Assembly (NCBI GenBank): GCA_032988165.1
Contig: JANTQF010000151.1
Span: 1 to 64,000 of the forward strand
DNA from: Emmonsiellopsis sp. PD_33
Lineage: Eukaryota; Ascomycota; Eurotiomycetes; Onygenales; Ajellomycetaceae
Reading direction: 5' to 3'
Length of the DNA stretch: 64,000 nt
In this document: piece by piece, positions 23,944 through 35,174 of the stretch
Layout of the letters: each line of letters opens with the position of its first letter
How positions within the stretch are numbered: position 1 is the stretch's first letter
Made by a program: the position numbers and the translations under genes
The notes under the pieces: generated by a model
Seen by the model: the letters and a program-made list of their open reading frames with translations, nothing else
Told to the model about the DNA's origin: nothing
Database searches by the model: none

Positions 23944-26050
23944 ATGAACCTCTCAACCTTCTAGCCTACTTACTCTTATACTTATTGCTATGGCAAATTC
24001 ATCAATAATACTTCACTTAAATAAAGAAGATATATAAATCCTCTAACTGACTTCTATCAGCCTATTCAATCTACTAACTCCCAACATCTTCATAGTAATT
24101 CAGAAGACCACACATAGAACATCCAGCCTGCCCATTCATCTACTAGTAAATATCATGGAATCTCTAATAGCATGACATCCTTCAAGCACTTATAGTTAGC
24201 AGTACTTGATGACCCCCTCACCCTCACTCACATACTGAAGAAATAATATAAGACATCCACTTCAACTACAGGCTAGTCCAGTATAAAAGGAAAAGGCAAG
24301 ATGGTAGCTCAGCAGGCTGAAGATAATAAAGCCATTGAAAATGTCAAGGCAATGAGTTATATAGAGAAGTATGCTATAGAGTTTGTCACTAAGATGTACA
24401 AATACACTCTACCTCTAGAGATAATCTCCACTAAATTTATGAGCATACTTAAGGAAGTCATCAACAATATGAACAGGCAAGCTGCAAATTAAAACCTGCA
24501 CAATAGCTGTTACATCTTCAAAGCACAAGAGTAATTAGAGAAACAGGCTGACAAGGAGCACAAGAAGGAAATGCTGTGAGTTATAGGTAATACTCTGCAA
24601 TACTTACCTCTTAAGATATGTTTTGACCCAGAGAATGAATGCAACTTTGAGAGGCCATCACCTAATGCACTGTCAGCAGAGAATAAGGTGGAATCAAGAA
24701 AGCTCAAAATTAGAATGACTATTAATAGAATAAAGCTAAAGACAACTATAAACTGTAATATAGGAGACACCATGGAGATTTATAACTATAATAAATCTAT
24801 ATACCTGCATCTCACTGCAAAGAATCCAGGTTATGAGTATTGTGATTCACTGAGATGTCATCTTTGAGAGAATTAAGTACACTTTGACCTAATATATGCC
24901 ATCAAGAACAATTATGATGCTACTGCCAAGTAAGTTCAGAGCTAATAGAATATAGATAAGATCATAGTAGAAAATATATACTACATCTAACTTCATAATT
25001 AGCAAGTAAAAACTCATAACTGGGAAATCAATCTTTTGATCACTAAATGGCACCAAGGGAACACTACCATATTTCCCTCTAGTATAATTAAAAATCAAGT
25101 TAATAAGGCTGTGAACAACCTGCAGAAATAAAACAAAAAGAAGTATGTTAACTAGACTAAATTATATAATATTAAATGCCTCTCAGCTAGTATAATTAGA
25201 AGCCAATATATTAGTTGCATAGATGCAGAGATTCTGCAGCACTTTCATGAAGAATAGAGACAGACAGATAGCCCAGTAGATATGACAGGTAACAGCTTCC
25301 CTAGTAAATGAACTGAGGAGAATGACTCTGACAGTAATATGCTCATGAAGTGACTCACTGCAAGCCCCTCTTATACAGTTAGTATTGTCCTTATTATGGC
25401 TACTATCATGATCACATCATCCCACACTGCAAGTGCTAGTGCTCAGCAGTTAGACCTGCCCATGAACTTTCAAGCAATTAAATGTGTTGTGACCCTCCAC
25501 AATATAGACAGAGAAGATGCCCTTGAAGAGGTCAATCAGCTCCACACCATGGGAATATCCCACACTGAAATATGCACACTGCCTGCTAATGAATTGCATC
25601 AGGCCATCAATAAGGTCCAAGCCTAAGCTCTCACCAAGGAGAAAGCTCAATATGATGCTGTAAAGAACAAAGCTATCTACCTTATAATGATATTATATAA
25701 TCTAGAGAAATGAGAAACTCAGTAGGTCACTTAGTAATATTACTGTATAGAAGTCACACATGCTATTATACTCAACAAAAGTGTACAGAAGATTAATAAG
25801 GATATTAATACTATCATATAGATTAATAACTAAGGTGCTACTAAGTTTGCTGACAGCACATATCAAAAAGAGGCAATCAAATGAGTTGTATGTTTACAGA
25901 ACCTCCACTGCAAGAAGGTAGAAAGCACAGTTAACTTGTAGATAGATGAAGGTGTTATCTACTAGACTATACTTAAGATGCTATAGGCTAAACTAAAGAG
26001 TACACTGAACAAGTTAGATGTGAAGATGAATGTAGAATAGATAAATGATT
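23944..26050 (+). pseudogene. Element III third ORF downstream of pol, decayed, unknown product
   Basis: One reading frame (the frame of 24301) can be followed from an ATG at 23944 to about 26050, broken only by TAG, TAA and TGA codons of the kind that mutated CAG, CAA, CGA or TGG would give. Open pieces include 24301-24492 and 25396-25626. The translation is polar and charged, with helix-like Glu/Lys/Gln-rich runs, and lacks hydrophobic segments, so it does not look like an envelope-type protein. It may be an element-specific accessory ORF or captured host sequence. I do not recognise it. 23471-23943 between pol and this frame holds nothing I can assign. Confidence 0.5.
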
Positions 26051-26240
26051 CTATTTATCAAGTTAGATGTAGAAGATGAATGCTAAATGAATGAATAATT
26101 CTATTTACTCTATTAATATGTTTTCTTTTCTTTTCTTTTTTATGCTGAAACATCCTTTATGTTCTCTATCAAAATGTCCTTTACTTTTACTCTGTTAAGC
26201 CAGCATGGAAGTATCATGATGAGGGCATTGCATGCTTTTT

Positions 26241-26253
26241 GAAAGGGAGCAAT
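26241..26253 (+). promoter_or_regulatory. Polypurine tract of element III
   Basis: gaaagggagcaat lies directly against the right LTR (starting 26254), the position and composition expected of the plus-strand priming site. Confidence 0.6.
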
Positions 26254-26427
26254 TATTATATGCCTATACTTCATGCCTGCACTCCATGCCATGGAGTAGC
26301 CAGTGTGCTTAGTCACACAGTTAGCTTAGTCAGGCCCTGAGGTATAAATACCCACAGGCAGCTCAGGAACCATAGAAATACAACCTTATTCTACACAATA
26401 TTTTCATCTCAAGTTATCCTAATTACA
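26254..26427 (+). repeat. Element III LTR, right (3') copy
   Basis: 174 bp, partner of 16356-16529. Begins TATTATATGCC and ends ATTACA; followed by TGGAC, the better preserved target duplication. Confidence 0.9.
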
Positions 26428-26432
26428 TGGAC

Positions 26433-29400
26433 TCTCCACATAAAGATAATATCTCTTCTCAGAGCTTTAATGCTAAATTCTAAAACTTCATTTAATAGCT
26501 TGCAAATAAAATCAATCTCATTGCTGAATAAAATTATATACCTACACTGACTCTAGCTTCTATTTTAATTCCTACTTACTTAATTACTTCTTTTGAGGAC
26601 TTCCTGAGACACCCAAAAGAAAGACTTGCTACTCTTAAGAAATTCACAGGCAAACAAGTCTCTGAATATCCTGCTTGACATCTCAGTGTAGAGGTTAAAA
26701 TTACTTTGAATAGTCTTACAATTAAATCTCCCACTGATCAGGCCTGATACATCTATATCTGACTCTCTAGCACTATTATCATCTGATTTCACCCTTAGAT
26801 GAAGGTTAATACTAAACTTATTTCTATAATTCTCAATGTTATTTTTAATTAGCTCAACATCTTTTTCTCTGACCCTTCAGTAGCCTAGAAGGCTCTAACC
26901 TGACTATATAGTGTTTGTCAGAAAACTAATTTGCTCTCCACTTTTCTTCTGAGATTTAATTAGAAGATTCTGGAAGTTAATAGCCAGCTATGAGATAATA
27001 CTATTAAGAAAGCCCTACTTAAAAAAACTATTAAATTTAAACTCCTACAGTAGATCATTACCTTCATTGAACCCCCTATATATCTTAAATATTATATGAA
27101 GCTTTGTAGCATAGAGAACAACCTATCTGAGATTAAGGCCATTCAGAGCTGAATTCATGGTAGTATCTCTATCACCTCTAGAGAGGCCTTCCTTAAGATC
27201 TCTCTACTGAAGAATCTAAATGCTATAAACTGAATGTCTATAAAGCTCACTTGCATGAATGTATTCTACATTCTGAATATAACTATCATCACTGTTGTTA
27301 ACTGCTGTATCTGAGATATCTATATCAACTGTGATAAATCTGAGTATAGAGCTACTAATTACTATAAAACTTATATTCTTCTGAAATTGCTCATATGGTC
27401 TGCAAACATACAAACTAAGCCTAAAGAGGAGGAAGACTTTGAAGATGCTAAATCAGACTTAGAAAAAAACTAGCTTTCATGTGAAATTGTGAGTAAAAGC
27501 TCCTAAAGTTAGATAGAAAGACCTTTGAGAAGAAAATGACTATTCTGATGATCCTTATATCTACTATAGTTAATTATTCTTTTAATATGAATGCTATAAT
27601 GAATAGTGATTATTATTACTATTTAATAATTTACTCTTGCATGATTAACTGTTATAACCTTCTGTGTATCCCAATTAATCTCTGAAAGATTGAAGGTGTC
27701 AATGGTGATACAGGTAGCTTTATATGAAATATAGTGAAGTTTAATGTTAATGTTAGTAAATTTCTCTAAGAAAATACTTATATATATAAGATTGAGAATC
27801 TTCTATATAACTTCATACTAGGCTTATTATAACTATCTGAATATCAAGCCCTTATTAATACTTGCAACTAATATGTTATATTCCCTAGAGGCATTTATAT
27901 CTCTGAAAAAGATGTTTATAAAACTACTAATTTTCATCAAATCTCTACTAACACCTATAACCTCCTCTGAAGCTGTAATTGAAAATTTAAGTTCTGATCT
28001 CCCATTGAAATCTTCACTACTAGCATGGCTGATATAGAGAAGGCCTTCTTATAGCTCTCTAAGAAGCTGAAGACTGATCCTATAATAGTCCTCTCTCTAT
28101 ACTATTATAAATTCCTTAATATTTTTAACTATAAGGCTGCTAAGAAGCTCCTACTGTTCTGCAGTGTGCATGATTACTATATTAAACTTAAGAAGATAGA
28201 TGGTAAAGATCCTCAGCTACCCTAAGAACTACTATATAATATATTATATGATGAACTGCTTGTGCTCTGCAAGACCCTTAATGACCTTCTGAATAAGGGT
28301 TTCATCTGAGTTAGTAATTCACCTATGGGCACACCTGTACTCTTCACAAAAAAGCCAGGTAAAGGCCTCTAGTTCTATGTTAACTATTAAGACCTTAACT
28401 GTTTCATCTAAAAAGATTATTACCTACTACTATTAATCAATAAGACTTTCAAATAGATTAGCTAAATTAAATAGTTTATAAAGTTAGATGTCATCTCTGC
28501 ATTCTATAAGATCTAAATTGCAGAAGGAGATAAATAGCTAACTACCTTTTATATGAGATATAATTTATTTGAATGGATAGTTACTCTTTTTAGCCTCATA
28601 AATACTCTGAGCACCTTCTAGAAATACATTAACTAGGCCTTATAAGACTATTTGAATGAATTTACTTCTATCTACCTCAATGACATTCTCATCTTTACTA
28701 ATGAATCCTATAAGCAGCATTAAGAGTATGTCTGAAAAGTCCTCATCTACCTCTATAAACACAGTCTTCCAATTGATATTAATAAATCTACCTTTAAAGT
28801 TCAAAAGATGACCTACCTTGACTTCATTATAGAGGTAGAAAAGGGAGTCTATATGAACTCTAAGAAGATTACTACTATTCTTAAATGAGAGGTCTCTATA
28901 ACTGTAAAAAGTATATGAGACTTTCTAGGATTTATAAATTTCTACTAATGCTTCATTTGGGATTTTTCTGATATTATCTGATTACTGACTGATCTTACAT
29001 GTAAAGACCAGTAGTTTCTATGGTCTAAGGAGGCAAATAAGACATTCATGTATCTTAAATAGATGTTTGTCTCTACCTTGATGCTCATTGCATTTAACTC
29101 TAATTATCTAATAGTAGTTGAAACAGACTCTTCTGGTTATATTACAGATAGTACTCTCATGCAATGGGATGATGAAGGTGTCTTATAACTCTATATATTT
29201 ATATTTAAAAAGCTCAGCCCTGCTGAAGCCAACTATAAGATTTATAATAAGAAACTTTTTATTATCATCTAATGTCTAGAAGAATAAAACTTCAAACTCT
29301 ACAGTGTGAAAGACTTTGAAATTATTATAAATTATAAGAACCTCTAATATTTTATGATGATCTATAAACTCTTTAAATACTAGATATACTGAGCTGAATT

Positions 29401-31186
29401 CCTCAGCTACTTTCATTTTATAATCTATTATTACTCTGATATAGAGAACTTCATGGCTGACATCCTCTTCTGATGTGAATAGAATATGCCTTCTAAAGAC
29501 TCTAATATCTACTGAGCAAACTGTGAATAGAGACTATTAGATTCATAGATCTTCAAAGAATCTGAAATAACATTACATGAAATAATATATACCTCATCTA
29601 TTATCCTGCTAATTATAACTATCTCATCCCTACTCTAAGGACTCTGAAATACTACTGCCATCTCTGATGAATGCTTTTAAATAATGATCTAAATTATCTG
29701 AGATAAAGCTTACTGTTTTCTACCTGAACTTCAAGTCTGTATTAATATTATTAAATGCTTTATAAGCTCTAACTTCTAACTATACTTCTAAAGGAGGTAG
29801 TAGGTTTCTGATTCAGAATTATTATACATCTAAATCATATAAGAAACTCATAATTCTTTGATGACTGACTATCTAGGCTGCAAAGTGCTTTACTGAATTT
29901 TATTTCAAAATTTCTACTAGCCTAATATATTTTAGAGTATCTGACAGTTTACCTGAAACTATAATGTCTGCCAATCTATCATTATCTAGTAGAACTACTA
30001 TCAAGGTCTGCTTAAATCTTTTCTAATCCTTAAATATATTTAGTGTAATATTATCATTAATTTTACAGTAGACCTCCTCATGAGTAATAGCTGTAAGAAT
30101 ATTCTTATTATTATTAACTATCTTAGTAAAGATGTTATTCTTAAACCCTGTATGAAGATAGATATATCTATAGTGGCTAAAACCTTTCTTTAAAGTTTAT
30201 TTTATTATTAGTATGATCTACCCCATATAATTATTTTGAACTATAAGACCTAGTTTATTAAAGCTATCTAAAGCTAAATCTACTAGCTTCTTAAGATCTT
30301 CTGATACCTCTTGACCATCTATCACCCTGAAACTAATAGCAGCACTAAATGTATAATTCAGATAATTAAGAACTACCTCTGAAAGTTCTATTTGTATACT
30401 TAGAATGACTGGAATGAACTCCTCCTACATGCTAAACTTGCAATTAATAGCTGTAATGCTATTAGTACTGATATTAGTCTGTTTTTCCTCTTATATGATT
30501 ATAATTTTAAAGTTTTTGATCTTACTGAATCATCTGAACCTTCCACTTTACTCTACAGTTCAATTCAAATCACAGACATTATTGTCTTAAAACTTTAGTA
30601 AGCCTATAAGTAGGCTGAATCCTCCATGGCTAGCACTCAGTAGAATTAATAGAACCATATGAATGCCTGCCAAAATCCTGCTAAATACTATAAGGTGGGT
30701 GATAAAGTCTGACTAGACCTCTGAAACATCACAATTAATTGCCTGTCTCACATGCTTGACTACTGATATGTCAAGTACATTATCATTAAAGTCCTAAGAA
30801 ATTATAACTACTACCTTAACATATTACTCAGAATCTACAATATATTTTATATGAATTTACTCTATAAAGCCTCTATCAACCCATTCTTCTTATAAGAGAT
30901 TACTGACTGGCATCTGCCTGGCATTATTAGAGAAGATAATAAGGTAGAATATGAGATTAAAGTCATTCTCAACTACTACTACTATAAATAAGGATTTTAG
31001 TATCTAATGAAGTAACTTAAATATAAAGCCTCTTTATGAGAACTAATCTCTACCCTGTAAGACATTGCTGTACTTACCTGTTATGAAGAGCTATATTTAC
31101 TCAATAAGACTCTACTTGTACTATCTCACATCTGATTTTCTGACCCCTTCTAGCTGCCCTCCAAATCTGAATAGAGGGAGATAATA
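26433..31186 (+). pseudogene. Element II gag-pol with C-terminal chromodomain, decayed
   Basis: The plus strand carries Gag/protease remnants (26433-28000). RT then has RYNLFEWIV near 28555 and YLNDILIF near 28665-28700 (the YxDD box altered to Asn). RNase H follows near 29100-29450 (VETDSSGYI, QYFMMIYKL, FHFIIYYYSDIENFMADILF), and integrase with YHPETN near 30320. At about 30940-31040 VEYEIKVILN and FQYLMKQLKYKASLWEL match the chromodomain pattern (VExILxxR..YLVKWKGY..xTWEP) that targets chromoviruses to heterochromatin. Frequent stops; not functional. The purine tract agagggagataata ends at 31186. Confidence 0.82.
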
Positions 31187-31438
31187 TGAAGGGCTATACT
31201 CTTATACTTTATATCTATAGCTTGCCTGAATTTCATCTGATCTCTAACTGCCCAATCAGATGCCTCTGACTGGGCCTTTATATAAACATTTATTTACTCT
31301 AACCTTATGTAATTTCCTTCTATTTATATTGTATGATCTCATAATTCCTTTTCCTTTTTCCTTCCTTTCTCTAGTGATTATAATTTTGATTCTAGTATAT
31401 AGCTTGCACAATCCACTTATCAGAGTGCACCCATTACA
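31187..31438 (+). repeat. Element II LTR, right (3') copy
   Basis: 252 bp, equal in length to 15795-16046 and gap-free against it. Starts TGAAGGGC directly after the polypurine tract; followed by GTATA. Confidence 0.9.
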
Positions 31439-31443
31439 GTATA

Positions 31444-34400
31444 GTATATTTAATGTATTTACTAGAGATTATATTTAATTTATTGAAGTCTGCAGAGATC
31501 TCATGCACCTGTGGCACTTAATTTGATTGATTAAAGAGATCTGAGGGTAAAATATCAGGTAGTTTAAGTAGTTGAGATTACTCAGGCATTTTTTTATATT
31601 TACTTAGTGAGGTCTGTAGTTTACTCTACAACTAGCTATTAAAATTATTAGATTCAATAATAACCTCTCTATCAACTTGCTCACCCCTCTGAATCTACAG
31701 TTCTAATGTTGGTTCAGGCATCAAAGATTTATTTATATCTCTTTGACTATTTTTATCATCTTTATTACTAGATTCAGTCATTTTTTCTATTTATTTAACA
31801 TCTTTAGGGTAGAAAATGTTTATATCAGTAGAATCTAATATCTCATTCTATTTGCAGACCTCAGAGATTACTGATTTCATTATAGGTATTTATAATACCT
31901 CAGTAATCTCATCTATAATGAATTCTTATAGTAGCTCTTTAATATGAGGTTTCTGTAGGTCAAATTGAACTGATTCATCAAACACCACATCTCTAATTCT
32001 TATAATGTATTGTAAGTGTGGAATTCAAATCCTCTAGATATTCATTAAATTGTATTTAATGAAATAATCAACATGCATCCTAGATTCTAGCTTTAAAGCT
32101 CTTATATAATTAAGAACTTTATTTGGAATCTTCACATACATACAACATTTATATATATATAGGTGAGTAAATAAAGACTTGCTAGAAAGATTAAGATATT
32201 CTTATAGAGCTAATAATGATGACTTCTACTTCAATAGATATATAGGGGTTTGATTAATGAAATAGCCAGCTATCATATATATTTTAAGTAAGAGTTCTGA
32301 GAGTAAGTATTCATTTATCTATAAATATCTTACTTTTTCAATTAATAGTGTATCTGCATGTTTAGCTGCATCATTCTATTTATATATATATTCTGATGAA
32401 AACTCTCTTAAGAGATCTTCTTCTAGAATCTACTCATCTATCTCATCTGAATACATACTTATTTTGTTATTGATACATATAATCTTAATATTTATATTAA
32501 ACTAGCATTTAATTCATTTCATAACTACAGAGAGAGCTTTCTTGAGTTCAGACTTATAAACTACATTTTATATGATTTAGAACTACAAGAAATTATATGT
32601 AAAATGCATCATTCATTGCTGATTATAATAGTAATCTTTCTTATTCTCTATAAGATTAATATAAAGGTATTTAAATAGTTTAGTGAAGTAAATATATTAC
32701 CTGCAAGATATCTGATTTTTTGCTTTCAAAAACTTGCATATTTAACAGCAATATATAACTTCTTACAGGTGAGAATCCAACTCTTTCTCCCCTCCTTCTA
32801 TAAACTTATTTATTATAATTATACCTTTAGATGCATTCTATAGGTGAGTAATTAAGGTTTTGAAATCATATCTTAGTTATCTATGCTAGACCTCTACTAA
32901 TACTGTTGAAATCTTTAGGGCCTCAGAATGCTTCTTATATCTGATGAAAGTAGAGAATATTAATATTAATATAGAATTCAAGCATGGATTATATTCTAAA
33001 CATATGAGATTACCTCTCTATATAAGCAATGCTCAAGGCTTTCTATTATCTCTTAATATTATTATCTCTATATGCAGTGAGATTTCTTTCATGAATGGTC
33101 TTGCCTAACTGAAGATATTTATATGAAAATTCAGAATATATGCTATATTGAATAGTATGGTCATAAAGTGTTTTTAAATTATTAGATTTGTGAAATATAT
33201 GATAGTAGTCCTATAACCTTGAATTTTTATATAGAAGTTACTTATATAGAATGACACATTATATTCCTCTATGAAATTAATAAATCTGAATCTATCATTA
33301 TAAATGTAAGATTCTCTATCTATATTATATACTCAGCTATCTCTTAATGAATGATTTAATAAGCTAGATTTAGTACTTAAAATTAATAATCTATCTACAG
33401 CTTTATAGAAGATTAAAGATATTTAATAAATAATTAAGAAATTTATCTGCAGGCCTATACTAATTTTATCATTTATCTTCTCAATCTCTATTTTAATCTT
33501 CATTTTGACTTTCTTATTCTTTAATACTTCATCTATCTTTTTATATATATCATCATATCCCATGAATTACTCAGGCCTTAATATAGGGTTAAGATACCAG
33601 CAAGTTCCTACTGAGTACTCAGACCTATTATAGATATATGGATTATAAGTCTTTTTATTCTTCTTTTTTGAATCTTTATTAGCTTCTTTTTGCAAGTCTT
33701 TTGCAGGTAAATTCATGCTATTAGCAGAGTCTTCCTTTTCTCTACTCAGGCTACTAAAGGTCATAAAAATAGCATTATAACTGTTTTTTAAGACTCTCAT
33801 CTCACAGTATTAAATCTTAATCTCTCTGACTAATCATTCTAGATTAATGACATTTACACCCATTTTTTTATTATATGAGATAATAGATCTAAATCCTTCA
33901 GCAATTATTAAAATAATTGCTTAATTAGCTGTTAAAAAATCACTCTCTAAATTAAATAGATTTCTAATCTCTACATTTCATATTTCTTCATAAATTATAG
34001 ATTAATCATCTAATTATTTTTTAATATTCTTACTATTTGATTTCTTTGTCAAAGCATTATATTGATCTCTGACTTCATTTTTTCAATTTTTAGTAGTGAG
34101 AGAGAGATAATATCATAGCACTTTAATAATATCTTTAATGTGAGTATTACCTGTCTTCATAACATACTCTATCTTTACTCTTAAAACTAATATTGTAATG
34201 ATGTTGTACATCTTATTTATAGCTATTTAATGTTTTTTATATACTATTATCTATTTTTTAAATGATTTTTTGAATTTATCATCCTCAATCTTGGGTTCTT
34301 CTACTTTTAGCTAATAATCTTCTTTTATTAAATCAATATAATCTCAAACTCTATAATTACTCATTATTAATATGATATTTATATATTAAATCTCCTAATT

Positions 34401-34757
34401 CTTGCTGTTCTTCAGCATTACTATCATATGTTAGATAGTAGTGTCAGATATGATGAGGTAGATAGATAGAGCTTTAAGAGCTTCACTTTTTTAATTTTTA
34501 GACTGTTAAAGATACTTGCAGCCTCATTTTTCAATTAATATAGAGCTTCTGATGTTCTTAAAAGCTTAATTCATAGAGCTTCATGACTCCATTCTTGATG
34601 GATCCCATGGATCTAGGGGACATTCTTGTGGGTCTTTTTCAGAGGATATCACTATTTCATGCAAAAAGCATGCAGTATAGGGCAAAAAATGATGAAATGA
34701 TGATAATAACAATAAAAATCAAGTTGAATACACAATGGAAATCACCAGGCTCATAAC
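31444..34757 (-). pseudogene. Element I gag and integrase half, decayed
   Basis: Read on the minus strand. The region 33567-33800 encodes a Lys/Ser-rich piece ending VGTCWYLNPILRPE, like copia Gag/pre-integrase regions that carry CxYLHPELRP. Around 31950-32010 IRIRDVVFDESVQFDL matches the copia integrase C-terminus (SRDVxFDE). In between, the integrase core is too decayed for me to mark catalytic residues. The piece is separated from its RT half by 15.6 kb of inserted elements. Confidence 0.8.
34746..34757 (-). promoter_or_regulatory. Element I primer-binding site: initiator tRNA-Met anticodon arm
   Basis: Plus strand caggctcataac abuts the LTR at 34758. It contains GGCTCATAAC, the anticodon stem-loop of eukaryotic initiator tRNA-Met (CAT anticodon inside CTCATAA), so the element RNA (minus sense) is complementary to it. 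Priming by an internally cleaved initiator tRNA is known from Drosophila copia. Its exact placement next to the LTR makes chance unlikely. Confidence 0.8.
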
Positions 34758-34935
34758 TGTTAGCATTGAATATTGCATATAGAGGTAAAATCTCATACAA
34801 ATTCAATAAATATTGTAAAACTAATGGTGGTTCATAGGAACCCTAGCTATTTTGTATGAGGGAATGTGGGTGGCTGTGTAAACACTAATTCTAAGCGAGA
34901 TTGCATGAATACAAGATATCTCGGGATTCCCGACA
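34758..34935 (-). repeat. Element I LTR, right copy (5' LTR of a minus-strand element)
   Basis: 178 bp; the better preserved copy. On the minus strand it runs TGTCGGGAATCCCGAG...GCTAACA, so it has the canonical TG..CA ends. Retains CpG at 34896, 34922 and 34931, all in its outermost 40 bp. Confidence 0.92.
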
Positions 34936-34940
34936 AATTC
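34936..34940. repeat. Target-site duplication AATTC, right copy (element I)
   Basis: Identical to 13606-13610; closes the outer element. Normal GC-rich host sequence with CpG begins immediately after. Confidence 0.9.
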
Positions 34941-35174
34941 ATTGACGGACCAGATCTATTTCGCGGCCCACCAAGGCTTGTGGATGGCAAGGCGGCCATA
35001 TAGTCCTATTTACATTCATTTACATACCCAGAACCACGGACCCGCATCGGAATGAAGAAAGCCCAAAAAGGCGAATTGCAAACATACCTCCTCTCCCCCA
35101 CAATATCCCTCTCCCATTCTCCAAACTACATGCACCTATCTACCTCTCCTTATCCCCCCCTTCGCACCCCCAAC
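34941..35174. other. Flank between nest and glyoxalase-fold gene
   Basis: Short host sequence of normal composition, probably the 3' UTR of the minus-strand gene; no further gene seen. Confidence 0.6.

Larger units (their letters stand above)
16356..26427 (+). mobile_element. Element III: Ty3/gypsy retrotransposon, plus strand, innermost, with extra ORF
   Basis: 174-bp LTRs bracket 10.07 kb: a 1.3-kb leader, Gag from about 17869, protease/RT/RNase H/integrase to about 23470, a third reading frame to about 26050, and a purine tract gaaagggagcaat (26241-26253) touching the right LTR. RT before integrase and the RT tail (LKKVFISFPSVRLLEHKVSS) place it in Ty3/gypsy. It lies 304 bp inside element II, so it is the youngest insertion. 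It is dead, with numerous TAG, TGA and TAA codons. Confidence 0.9.
15795..31438 (+). mobile_element. Element II: Ty3/gypsy chromovirus, plus strand, inserted in element I and split by element III
   Basis: The ends are 252-bp direct repeats. Removing element III leaves about 5.6 kb: left LTR, short leader (16047-16355), then Gag and Pol (26433-31180), a purine tract agagggagataata touching the right LTR, and the right LTR. RT precedes integrase, and a chromodomain-like stretch closes Pol, so it is a chromovirus of the Ty3/gypsy (Metaviridae) group. Completely decayed. Confidence 0.9.
13611..34935 (-). mobile_element. Element I: Ty1/copia LTR retrotransposon, minus strand, split by elements II and III
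   Basis: The termini are two 178-bp direct repeats flanked by AATTC duplications. With the inserts removed (15795-31438 and one duplication) it is about 5.7 kb, normal for copia. Order on the minus strand from right: 5' LTR, primer site matching initiator tRNA-Met, Gag remnant with CWYLNPILRPE, integrase end with RDVVFDE, then, after the insert, reverse transcriptase and RNase H, polypurine tract and 3' LTR. Integrase before RT is the copia order. All frames are broken by stops and no CpG was found between the LTRs. Confidence 0.92.

Noticed and set aside
13611..34935. A single giant mobile element (Starship-like) of 21 kb
   Set aside because: Equal-length nested LTR pairs, target duplications and copia/gypsy domain remnants explain the whole block. 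No tyrosine-recombinase captain or cargo genes are seen.
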